Source: Stutzerimonas stutzeri SDM-LAC
GTDB lineage: Bacteria > Pseudomonadota > Gammaproteobacteria > Pseudomonadales > Pseudomonadaceae
NCBI RefSeq assembly: GCF_000235745.1
Contig: NZ_AGSX01000125.1
Span: forward strand, 1 to 64,000
Direction of reading: 5' to 3'
Length of the DNA stretch: 64,000 bases
The notes under the pieces are model-generated. The model saw only the letters and a list, made by a program, of their open reading frames with translations, searched no databases and was not told the DNA's origin. Positions 27,779 through 35,347 of this stretch are shown in pieces. The position numbers were made by a program, and so were the translations under genes. Within the stretch, counting starts at the first letter, position 1. Each line of letters starts with the position of its first letter.

Positions 27779-27854
27779 GGTTAACGTTTGGTTAAGGGGC
27801 GGGCTTTAGCCTGTCCCAGTGAGCGAAGCGAACGGTTTGAACCAGTTGTTATGT
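27779..27854 (-). repeat. attC site 1 (common type, first cassette)
   Basis: The minus strand runs ACATAAC ... GTTAACC over 76 bp, with arms AACTGGTTCAA and CTTAACCAAAC. The TAA of the PIN/NYN-type gene lies in the inverse core. Confidence 0.9.
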
Positions 27855-28409
27855 GCTCTTAACTCGTAGCCAATGTTTCTTTGAGTTTTCCTGGCGCTTG
27901 ATTTTTCCAGTTTTTATAAGCTGATTGAATGATGTAGTAAACTCGGACTGCGGAACTTTGAGTTTATGTTGTATTTCAATTGACGTGATGGGTTGAGACA
28001 TTAGCTTGAGAATTTTTGCCTCAATGGATGTGTCAATTGCTACTACAACGTTATTTGGCTCGGCTTCTATGGCGATATGCGGTGCGCTAGATTTTACGCC
28101 TGCAAGTGAGCATTGAAACTCAAACGCCTTCCAAAGATTTTGATCTTTAGAGCAAAGATTGAACTCTATTGCTTTTTTCTCAGCCTTTGAGAGATGCGAT
28201 AAAACGTTTGATAGATGAGCAATTATGTAGAAGTCTGCCTGATTTTGCCCCGTCGGATAACCGCTTACGCAGGTTAATAGCGCGTTACTGCATGCAGATT
28301 TTAGACTTTCTGAGTTTGTGAATACGAAAACTCTATCGAGGATGGAGATAGTTAGCTCATCCAACATACTGAGGCCGAGATTTTCAGCGTCGACGTAATA
28401 GATTTTCAA
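27849..28409 (-). CDS. Cassette gene: PIN/NYN-like putative RNase with C-terminal wHTH
   Basis: A 186-residue protein starting with TTG at 28409, with GGAG 8 nt upstream. The N-terminal half has the NYN/PIN pattern: 'YYVDAENLG' (Asp7, Asn10), 'VFVFTNSES', Asp59 in 'QNQADFYIIAHL' and Asp89 in 'CSKDQNLWKAF', the acidic set of metal-dependent RNases. The last about 55 residues ('MSQPITSIEIQHKLKVPQSEF') look like a winged helix. It is the first cassette after the attI-like junction and so the most likely to be expressed in a normal integron. Confidence 0.75.
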   Translation of the reverse strand: MKIYYVDAENLGLSMLDELTISILDRVFVFTNSESLKSACSNALLTCVSGYPTGQNQADFYIIAHLSNVLSHLSKAEKKAIEFNLCSKDQNLWKAFEFQCSLAGVKSSAPHIAIEAEPNNVVVAIDTSIEAKILKLMSQPITSIEIQHKLKVPQSEFTTSFNQLIKTGKIKRQENSKKHWLRVKST

Positions 28410-28433
28410 AGGCTACTCCAGTGTCAGATGAGT

Positions 28434-28492
28434 ACATAACTATGATTAGACACCAAATGGTGTATAAGACGCCCGACGGGACTGGTGTATAA
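28434..28492 (-). promoter_or_regulatory. attI-like junction of the cassette array
   Basis: On the minus strand CTAATCATAG-TTATGT resembles an integron attI simple site, with GTTATGT (28434-28440) forming the boundary of the first cassette. Just upstream are two direct repeats TTATACACCA (28458-28467 and 28483-28492, 25 bp apart) and a palindrome ACACCA-TT-TGGTGT, possibly recombinase-binding repeats or a promoter. No intI gene follows. The assignment rests on position and a short match. Confidence 0.45.
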
Positions 28493-28650
28493 CATTCCAG
28501 ACGAACCTACCTAACCCGCTCTAGTTCGAACCTTACAGCCATAGCAGCGCCTGTTCGGAAGTTTATACCCCATGGATACGGGCCCCAGCATGCTCCGCCT
28601 AACGGGCGTTGCGACTTGAACTACGTAAGGATGGCCAGCTAGTTTTTTAC

Positions 28651-28866
28651 TCACTCAACACCCCTCGTCCATCCCGGAATCAGCACGACCCCGAACGCCA
28701 GGCGTTGGCTGAGGCGCACGCTGACGATCTTGACGCTGTCTTGGCTGCCGTAGCGTTCGCCGCGCCCTTCTGAGCTGACGCCGGAAGCGTAGGCGATGCC
28801 GGACAGGGACGGTCGCCGGACATGTCGAAGGGGCATTGCGAGGGAACGGGGGAAAAAGCGGGCCAT
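28651..28866 (-). CDS. Hypothetical small basic protein
   Basis: A 71-codon frame with AGG before the ATG and an Arg-rich product ('VRLSQRLAFGVVLIPGW' near the end). I do not recognise the family with certainty. It lies in the 629-bp gap (28441-29069) between the cassette array and the histidine kinase, where an integrase gene would be expected; the sequence shows no tyrosine-recombinase motif. The rest of the gap holds a GTTAGGC-containing stretch near 28598 that could be a relic recombination site. Confidence 0.35.
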   Translation of the reverse strand: MARFFPRSLAMPLRHVRRPSLSGIAYASGVSSEGRGERYGSQDSVKIVSVRLSQRLAFGVVLIPGWTRGVE

Positions 28867-29069
28867 CTGAACCTGTCCTTGGTGTGGGCGTGGGTGCGGC
28901 TTGGCTTAAGCCGGTGTGAGCGGTGTGAACTGGTGCACGCGGTCTGTCGCGTCCGCCACGTTACTCAGCCCATGGGGCGCGGTAAAGCGGGCGATAGGCT
29001 AAATCAGTACTTTTTGTAGGGTCAGCCGATTGCGGCTTCGCTTGCTCCTGGCGCGAGGCGAGGCCGGGC

Positions 29070-31109
29070 TTAACCCGCCTGCGCGCCGAGCATTTCGCGC
29101 ACCTTGCTGGCGAAGGTTTCGATGGCGAATGGTTTGGTGATGACGGCCATGTCACGGCCGAGAAAGTCCTTGGCCGTTGCGCTTTCGGCGTAGCCGGTGG
29201 CGAACAGGACCTTGAGGCTGGGGCGATGTTGGCGGGCGACGTCAGCCAGTTGCCGGCCGTTCATGCCGGGCAGGCCGACGTCGGTGATGAGCAGGTCGAT
29301 GCGCTGGCCGTCTTCGAGGCTGGGCAGGGCTTCGGTGGCGTCGCCGGCTTCGATGGTTTCGTAGCCGAGGTCGTTGAGCACTTCGACGACGAGGGAGCGC
29401 ACCACGGGCTCGTCTTCGACCACAAGTATGGTTTCGCCAGCGCCGTTGGGTACCGGCTCGTTTTCGGGTAGCGGGGTGACGGCTTCGCCGTGGTGGACGG
29501 GCAGGTAGAGGCAGACGCGGCTGCCGCGGCCGGGTTCGGACTCGATCTGCACGTAGCCTTTGGCCTGTTTGATGAAGCCGTAGACCATCGACAACCCGAG
29601 GCCGGTGCCCTGGCCGATGGGCTTGGTGGTGAAGAAGGGCTCGAAGGCGCGCGCCATGACTTCCGGCGTCATGCCGGTGCCGGTGTCGGAGACGGTGAGC
29701 AGGATGTATTCGCCCTCGGTGAGGCCGCGCTTGGCCGGGTCGGGCCGGCCGCCCATGACGAAGGAGGCGGTCGAGACGGTGATTTTGCCGCCGTGGGGCA
29801 TGGCGTCGCGGGCGTTGATGACCAGGTTGATCACTGCGCTTTCGAGCTGGTTAGCATCCATGCAGGCAGGCAGCAGGCCGGCGCTGAGCTTGGTTTCGAG
29901 GGTGATGTTCTCGCCCGTGGTGCGGTGCAGCAGGTCCTCCAGCGAGGCCACCAGCTGATTCACATCGACCGGTTTGAGATGCAGCGTTTGCCTGCGCGAA
30001 AACGCCAGTAGCCGCTGGGTCAGCGCCGCGGCACGCTGGGCCGAGGTGACCGCCGCGTTGATGTAGCGGTCAACGTCCATTTCACCGCGCGCGTGGCGGC
30101 GCTGCATGAGGTCGAGGCTGCCGACGATGCCGGTCAGCAGGTTGTTGAAATCGTGGGCGATGCCGCCGGTGAGCTGGCCGACGGCCTCCATTTTCTGTGA
30201 TTGGCGAAGCGCTTCTTCGGCGCGGCTGCGCTCGGCCACTTCAGAGGCCACGCGCGCCTCGAGTTCATCGTTGAGCTGGCGTAGCCGGGTTTCGCTGACA
30301 CGCAGCGCTTCTTCGGCCAGCTTGCGGGCGGTGATGTCGGTGCAGGCGCCGGCGACGTAAGAGAGGTGGCCGTTCGCATCACGAAATGCCTTGGCCTTGC
30401 AGGCCAGCCATCGTGGCGGCGAGGTATCGACCAGGCGAAACTCCACGGCCTCTTCCTCAGCGACGGCGTAGCGCTGGAAGGTTTCGCGCACGCGGGTGCG
30501 ATCCTGCGGATGAACCCGTTCGACAAGACGCTCCAGGCTGTCGAGCCGCTGCCCCAGGCCCAGCCCGAAGGCCTGTTCCAGGGCGCTGTCGAGCTGCAGG
30601 CTGCCATCGTCGAGGTACCAGTTGAAGGTGCCTGTGCCGGATGCGAGCAGGGCCGCGCGAAAGCGCTCGTTGGAGTGACTGAGCGTGCCGCGCGCCTGGC
30701 TCAGCACCTCTTCGGTAACGTCTTCGACCTGATGGATGATGCAGTGCAGCGCGCCATGGTCGTCCAGCACGGGCACGTTAAGCGGGCGCCAATAGCGCAG
30801 CTCGAAGCCGCCGCCCTCGGATGCGGGCCGGGGAATGTCGTACTTGGTGATCGCCATGCGGTCGGCTGCGCGGGTCTGCAACACACGCTCCAGCGAGGCG
30901 CGCAGCACCGCTGTGCCGAACTCCTGCGGATCATCCGGATTCTTGCGAAACACCTCGAATACCGGCCGGCCGATGTCCTCGCGGCGCATGTATGTCGCGC
31001 GCAGCTGCGCATCGCTCGCCGCCAGAATGGTGAAGGACGGGTCCGGCGACAGAATCAGAAGCACGCTGGGCGCCGCTTGAAAAATGGCTTTGAAATCGAG
31101 TGTTTGCAT
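29070..31109 (-). CDS. PAS hybrid sensor histidine kinase with receiver
   Basis: A 679-residue soluble hybrid kinase: an N-terminal PAS (about 1-130), a PAS_3/PAC (about 150-265), a coiled coil, HisKA with '[13 protein letters not shown]', and HATPase with '[11 protein letters not shown]', 'DTGTGMT' and '[11 protein letters not shown]'. A C-terminal receiver has the phospho-acceptor Asp in '[13 protein letters not shown]' and a Lys in 'VITKPF'. No transmembrane segment is visible, so it senses a cytoplasmic signal. The start at 31109 (MQTLDFKAI) fits the PAS boundary; the frame is open 17 codons further. No output regulator is adjacent. Confidence 0.9.
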   Translation of the reverse strand: MQTLDFKAIFQAAPSVLLILSPDPSFTILAASDAQLRATYMRREDIGRPVFEVFRKNPDDPQEFGTAVLRASLERVLQTRAADRMAITKYDIPRPASEGGGFELRYWRPLNVPVLDDHGALHCIIHQVEDVTEEVLSQARGTLSHSNERFRAALLASGTGTFNWYLDDGSLQLDSALEQAFGLGLGQRLDSLERLVERVHPQDRTRVRETFQRYAVAEEEAVEFRLVDTSPPRWLACKAKAFRDANGHLSYVAGACTDITARKLAEEALRVSETRLRQLNDELEARVASEVAERSRAEEALRQSQKMEAVGQLTGGIAHDFNNLLTGIVGSLDLMQRRHARGEMDVDRYINAAVTSAQRAAALTQRLLAFSRRQTLHLKPVDVNQLVASLEDLLHRTTGENITLETKLSAGLLPACMDANQLESAVINLVINARDAMPHGGKITVSTASFVMGGRPDPAKRGLTEGEYILLTVSDTGTGMTPEVMARAFEPFFTTKPIGQGTGLGLSMVYGFIKQAKGYVQIESEPGRGSRVCLYLPVHHGEAVTPLPENEPVPNGAGETILVVEDEPVVRSLVVEVLNDLGYETIEAGDATEALPSLEDGQRIDLLITDVGLPGMNGRQLADVARQHRPSLKVLFATGYAESATAKDFLGRDMAVITKPFAIETFASKVREMLGAQAG

Positions 31110-31231
31110 CGAATGAAGGCAACCAAGTTGAGAAGGGTGGTGCCGATCGGTCCTTGGCAATGACGAGCTGCGGCTGGATAAGCCGCTACGGGGGCGGCTA
31201 ACGGTGAGCCGCGCCCCGCGGATCGGGTTCG

Positions 31232-31426
31232 CTAGCGCTGGTCGTCGCGCTTGGGCATGGGAATCGAGACGCTGCTTTCAATGCTGCCGGCGGTGGCGTC
31301 GCCTTCCTTGTAGAACTCCACCTCGTCGCGGGCCTGGGCCCAGTGCTCGGCGTCCCGTCCCTCGGGACGGCCCTTGGCTTCCCAGATCTGGTGGGCGCGT
31401 TCGCGGATACGTTGTTCGTCTGCCAT
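31232..31426 (-). CDS. DUF2934 small protein
   Basis: A 64-residue protein with the DUF2934 signature: 'RIRERAHQIWEAKGRPEGRDAEHWAQARDEV'. GGAGGG lies just before the ATG at 31426. Family members are small and of unknown role, often near stress genes. It is placed just upstream of the hybrid kinase on the same strand, 122 bp away. Confidence 0.88.
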   Translation of the reverse strand: MADEQRIRERAHQIWEAKGRPEGRDAEHWAQARDEVEFYKEGDATAGSIESSVSIPMPKRDDQR

Positions 31427-31825
31427 CGGTTTACCCTCCCGGCTGGCCGAGACGCGGTTACCTGGCGCCTCGGCGTGATCGGTATTTGCACACCTTGTAG
31501 TAAGCAGAGGTGGGGGAGCGGGGGATGGTTCCTGCCAGCCGACGAAAGCGCCAGCGCAGAGGCTACGGTCTTGGTGGACGGGGGTTAAGCCTGTGCGCTT
31601 TAGGAGCCGAACGAATGGGCATGGGTGTGGCATACGCTGCGCAAGGTCACGAAGAGTAGGCGAGACTCATCTGTCCTACGGCTGGAGGCTGCTCGGCATG
31701 GCGATCATGCTTCTCCATCTCGCCGTCGGCGTGTTGCGCGGCCAAGGTGCTCGATTTGCCATTCATAGCAGCAAGACGGGCAGGGCATACGGCAACGCTG
31801 CGTCGGCCGCGGCGCTCGCTACGGC
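31427..31825. other. Gap upstream of DUF2934 gene
   Basis: 399 bp between the DUF2934 start and the diguanylate cyclase stop. Only short, non-homologous frames are present. I see no RNA gene, repeat or convincing terminator. Confidence 0.4.
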
Positions 31826-33133
31826 CTAACTGACCGCCACCTCGCAGATGAACTTGACCTGTGAACGCCCGGCGCGTTTGGCCGCGTAGAGCGCTTCGTC
31901 TGCGCGGCGCAGCAGGGTATGGGCCGAATCGCCGTCGCGTGGATACAGCGCGACGCCCATCGAGGAGGTGGTCCGCAGGCTGCCGCAGGACAACTGCCAG
32001 CCCTCGCGCAGCGTTGCGCACAGGCGCTCGGCGATCTGTCGCGCCTGAGCCTGATCGACGTCGTCGAGCACGACCACGAATTCGTCGCCGCCGATGCGCG
32101 CCAGCAGATCGTTCCCCCGCAAGCCCTGTCGCAGGCGCTCGACCACCTGGCAGAGCAGCTCGTCGCCGATGTCGTGGCCGAGCGAGTCGTTGATGCTCTT
32201 GAAGCGATCCAGATCCAGGTAGACCACGGCGAAGCCGCGGCCGGCGGGCTCGCTCGGAGCCAGCCGCTGCTGCAGCTGATCGAGCAGAAACCGCCGGTTG
32301 TGCACGCCGGTCAGCGGGTCCTGATCGGCCATCAGCCGCATCAACTGGTCGTGATCCTTGCGTGCGGTGATGTCGCGGCAGGCGAATACCACGCCTTCGA
32401 GCGTCTGGCCATCGGCGGCCAGCACGGTGGAAAAGCCCACCTCGAACCACAGGTAACGCCCAGCGGCCGTCAGCAGGCGCCCCTCGACTTTTTGCTGTGC
32501 GGCTTGCCTCTCGACCAGTGAGAGAAAAGCGCGCCGCATCGCCGGCTGGTCATCCACATGCACGATGCGCATCACCGACTCGGCATCGGCAGTCGCCGCG
32601 CGGTAGCCCAGCACGGGTTCGAGCGACGAGGAGACGTACTTGAGCGAGCCGTCGACATCGAACACGCCGATGACGTCGCTCATGTTCTCGGCGATCAGCC
32701 GGTATTTGCGCTCGCTTTCATACATCGCCTTCTGCGCTTCCATGCGCTCGGTGATGTTGCGGCTGACGATGACCAGCCGCTCACGCCGACCCGCGGCATC
32801 GAAGTAGGGCGTCTTGATCACTTCCCAGGTGTTGATCCGGCCGTCGGGGCCCATGAAGGATTTCTCGACCATCAGCGCCGAGCCCTTCGCCCACGCCTGT
32901 TCGTCGGTGCGGATGTTGTAGGCGAAGGCCTCGGCGAACTGCGGGCTGTAGGCGATCAGGTCGTTGTCGTTCTTGCCGACATAGTCCACACCCCCCAAGC
33001 CATAGGCTTCGAGGACGATCCGGTTGACGATCAGCCAGCGGTTTTCGCCGTCCTTCATGACGATGAATTCCTGGATGGCGTCGAGCAGCGCCTGGGTCAG
33101 CGCGGGATCGGGCAGGGATGTTGCGAGCGACAT
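31826..33133 (-). CDS. PAS-PAS diguanylate cyclase
   Basis: A 435-residue protein: two PAS domains (about 10-140 and 145-265, each ending in a 'RDITARK' or 'RNITERM' PAC end) and a GGDEF domain with 'DPLTGVHNRR', 'YLDLDRFKSINDSLGHDIGDELL' and an intact active loop 'RIGGDEF'. The product-inhibition motif R-G-N-D lies five residues before the active loop, so feedback by cyclic di-GMP is expected. No transmembrane segments. The start at 33133 (MSLATSLP) has AGAGG upstream. Confidence 0.92.
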   Translation of the reverse strand: MSLATSLPDPALTQALLDAIQEFIVMKDGENRWLIVNRIVLEAYGLGGVDYVGKNDNDLIAYSPQFAEAFAYNIRTDEQAWAKGSALMVEKSFMGPDGRINTWEVIKTPYFDAAGRRERLVIVSRNITERMEAQKAMYESERKYRLIAENMSDVIGVFDVDGSLKYVSSSLEPVLGYRAATADAESVMRIVHVDDQPAMRRAFLSLVERQAAQQKVEGRLLTAAGRYLWFEVGFSTVLAADGQTLEGVVFACRDITARKDHDQLMRLMADQDPLTGVHNRRFLLDQLQQRLAPSEPAGRGFAVVYLDLDRFKSINDSLGHDIGDELLCQVVERLRQGLRGNDLLARIGGDEFVVVLDDVDQAQARQIAERLCATLREGWQLSCGSLRTTSSMGVALYPRDGDSAHTLLRRADEALYAAKRAGRSQVKFICEVAVS

Positions 33134-33374
33134 GGCCGCTGTACCTCTGGAAAGTGGGCGCAATCGCCCGGACGATCCGGGGTTATCGGCAGTCCGCGGC
33201 CGGGATTGATCAAATTTCAGCCAGTTTTTAGGCTTTATCGAAATAAGCGCGACGCAAAGGCGGGCGTCCGGTGCGCTCTGGAATGCGGGTGCGCGGCGTT
33301 TCGTGGATCGGACCGGCGACAAATCCCAGCAGTTGAAGCGGGACCTGGGCCGGTCGCTTACATCGATGCGCGGA

Positions 33375-34373
33375 TCAGCGCGCCACTTCGAGCATGATCT
33401 TGCCGATGTGCTGGCTGCTTTCCATCAGCCGGTGCGCGTCGGCGACCTCAGACAGAGGGAAGGTGGCGTGGATCACCGGGTGGCAGCGGCCCTGTTCCAG
33501 CAGCGGCCAGACCTGCTCGCGCAATTCCCGGGCGATGCCGGCCTTGTCCGCACGGCTGCGCGGACGCAGGGTCGAGCCGGTGAACGTCAGGCGTTTGCGC
33601 ATGATGGCCGAGGTGTCGAGCTCGACACGGCTGCCCTTGAGAAAGGCGATCTGCACCAGGCGGCCTTCGATAGCGAGCGACTTGATGTTTCGTGCGATGT
33701 AGTCGCCGCCCACCATGTCGAGGATGACGTCGACTCCGTTGCCTTCCGTTGCCTCGGCGATGACCTCGACATAGTCCTCCTCGTGGTAGTTGATCACCCG
33801 GTCCGCTCCGGCGCGCTGGCAGGCCTCGGCCTTTTCCTGGCTGCCAAGGGTGGTGAAGACCTTGGCGCCGAACTGCTTGGCCAGCTGAATGGCGGTCAGG
33901 CCGATGCCGCTAGAGCCACCATGCACGAGAAACGCCTCGCCGGCCTGCAAGCGCCCGCGCTGGAACACGTTGCTCCACACCGTGAAGTAGGTTTCCGGCA
34001 GCGCAGCGGCCTCGAGCAGCGAGAGCCCTTTGGGCACCGGCAGACAGTGTTCGGCCGGCGCTACGCAGTATTCGGCATAGCCACCGCCCGGCGTCAGCGC
34101 ACACACCTGATCGCCGACCTTCCACTCCTGCACGTCGCGGCCGACCGCGACGATCTCGCCTGAGATCTCTAGGCCCAGCAATGGCGAGGCATCCGGCGGA
34201 GGCGGGTAGCTGCCGGAGCGCTGGAACACGTCCGGCCGGTTGATGCCGGCATAGGCTACGCGCACCAGCACGTCCGCCGGGCCCGGCTCGGGAATGGGGC
34301 CTTCGACCAGCCGCAGACATTCAGCTCCGCCACCGGGGCGGTGATCGACATGGCGCATGTTTTCCTGACTCAT
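33375..34373 (-). CDS. NAD(P)H quinone oxidoreductase (zinc-less MDR family)
   Basis: A 332-residue medium-chain dehydrogenase/reductase of the PIG3 quinone-oxidoreductase type. The N-terminal catalytic domain contains 'YAGINRPDVFQRSG'. The nucleotide-binding 'HGGSSGIGLTAIQLAKQFGA' carries a Gly-rich loop, and 'LRPRSRADKA' follows near the C-terminus. The structural and catalytic zinc ligands of alcohol dehydrogenases are absent. The start at 34373 (MSQENMRHV) has GGAAG upstream. It probably reduces quinones or reactive carbonyls. A second, distinct qor lies at 46040. Confidence 0.88.
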   Translation of the reverse strand: MSQENMRHVDHRPGGGAECLRLVEGPIPEPGPADVLVRVAYAGINRPDVFQRSGSYPPPPDASPLLGLEISGEIVAVGRDVQEWKVGDQVCALTPGGGYAEYCVAPAEHCLPVPKGLSLLEAAALPETYFTVWSNVFQRGRLQAGEAFLVHGGSSGIGLTAIQLAKQFGAKVFTTLGSQEKAEACQRAGADRVINYHEEDYVEVIAEATEGNGVDVILDMVGGDYIARNIKSLAIEGRLVQIAFLKGSRVELDTSAIMRKRLTFTGSTLRPRSRADKAGIARELREQVWPLLEQGRCHPVIHATFPLSEVADAHRLMESSQHIGKIMLEVAR

Positions 34374-34616
34374 GAACTTGGTCTTCCTTTCGAGGGCCTG
34401 ACGGCCAGGTTGTCGGGTGGGCCCACAGTAGTGCCGGTCGAGCGTGGCGCCAACCTCGGCAGACACACAATGGCGCGTGCGCGCCTCGCTGAGGCCACCG
34501 TCGACCCGGTTGTATGGGCTTGCCAGCAATGGTCAGGAGGCTGACCAGCCGGCTCGATACCGACATTGGGCACCCGGCGCCATCCTGTGTTCCCGGCGCA
34601 GTGGTGCTCCGCCTGG

Positions 34617-35243
34617 CTATCGGAGCAGGAGCGGGCCGGAGGCGGTTGCGGGCTCTTGCCCGCGCTCGATCCTTATCTGCAGCGCATAGGCGGGGCGTTC
34701 TACGCTGCGATGATCGAGGGTGTAGCGCCGGGCAAATTCGCCGACGCCCCAGTCGAGGTACTGCTGCACGTGCGTCAGCTCATGAGCCCAGAGCGCGAGG
34801 TTGTCCAGTGCGTCCGCCTCGTTGCGAAACACGATGATGTCGATCAGCGTCACGGCGCTGACATCCGGGTTTTGCAGCAGCGTGTTGGCCGCATTGAGCA
34901 CGACGTCATCGCCGACGCGGTAGCGCGCCGTTTCCAGCACGGCGAGCGGAAAATAGGGTTCGAGCTGTGAGCGGATGTGCAGCGGAATCGCATGGCTTTG
35001 CTGCAAGGCCAGCTGGTCGCGCGAATGGCGGATCCAGGTTTCCAGGCCGGCAGCGGCCAGCCATTGCACCTGCTCATAGAACGCTTCGGTGTCGCGCGGC
35101 GATACGGGCAGACAGACGCAACCGCCAAGGCAGGCGGGCTGCTCGCCCGGCGGGCAAGCCGTCTGGGCAGACGCGGCGGTGGCGCAAAGACAGGCAGCGC
35201 CGAGCAAGACTCGGCGGAACAGTCGCAGGACGGATGCGGGCAC
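34617..35243 (-). CDS. Secreted DUF4157-like zinc-protease-fold protein
   Basis: A protein of about 208 residues with a hydrophobic signal segment ('LLGAACLCATAASAQ') and a zincin motif H-E-L-T-H in 'LWAHELTHVQQYLDWG', followed by a third-ligand candidate in 'EFARRYTLD'. This is the DUF4157 pattern. A Cys-rich stretch (CPPGEQPACLGGCVC) follows the signal region. The start is uncertain: GTG at 35243 is used here; another GTG at 35300 extends the frame by 19 codons. It probably acts in the periplasm or outside. The substrate is unknown. Confidence 0.7.
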   Translation of the reverse strand: MPASVLRLFRRVLLGAACLCATAASAQTACPPGEQPACLGGCVCLPVSPRDTEAFYEQVQWLAAAGLETWIRHSRDQLALQQSHAIPLHIRSQLEPYFPLAVLETARYRVGDDVVLNAANTLLQNPDVSAVTLIDIIVFRNEADALDNLALWAHELTHVQQYLDWGVGEFARRYTLDHRSVERPAYALQIRIERGQEPATASGPLLLR

Positions 35244-35347
35244 GCGGTGGGTTCTCGGATCGAAGGCTGGCGGCACCGGGGGGTGCCGTCCGGCGCGCAC
35301 TATAGCTGCGCCGGACGGCGTGGCGAAGCGCCACGCGACCGTCGTCG

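Larger units (their letters stand above)
23926..28440 (-). mobile_element. Seven-cassette integron array without integrase (CALIN)
   Basis: Seven genes, all on the minus strand, are each followed by an imperfect inverted-repeat attC site with terminal RYYYAAC / GTTRRRY motifs. Reading from the start of the array at 28440, the order is PIN/NYN, GyrI-like, Zn-ribbon protein, membrane nuclease-like, GIY-YIG, HEPN, DUF4062. The GC content is clearly below that of both flanks. No IntI tyrosine recombinase occurs next to the first cassette or elsewhere in the window. Four attC sites (at 25503, 26005, 26862, 27779) are nearly identical to each other and about 75 bp long, the homogeneity expected of a resident chromosomal integron. 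Three differ and were probably acquired from elsewhere. Confidence 0.88.

Noticed and set aside
25503-27854. Repeated 75-bp sequences that could suggest CRISPR or REP elements
   Set aside because: Spacing is 420-920 bp with a gene in each interval, and the ends have attC core motifs; there are no cas genes or short spacers.
28822-29019. 65-codon plus-strand frame near the attI-like junction
   Set aside because: Overlaps the start of the minus-strand 71-codon frame, has no ribosome site and shows no recombinase motif.
31593-31829. 78-codon plus-strand frame in the gap upstream of the DUF2934 gene
   Set aside because: No ribosome site or domain; it reads like random high-GC sequence.
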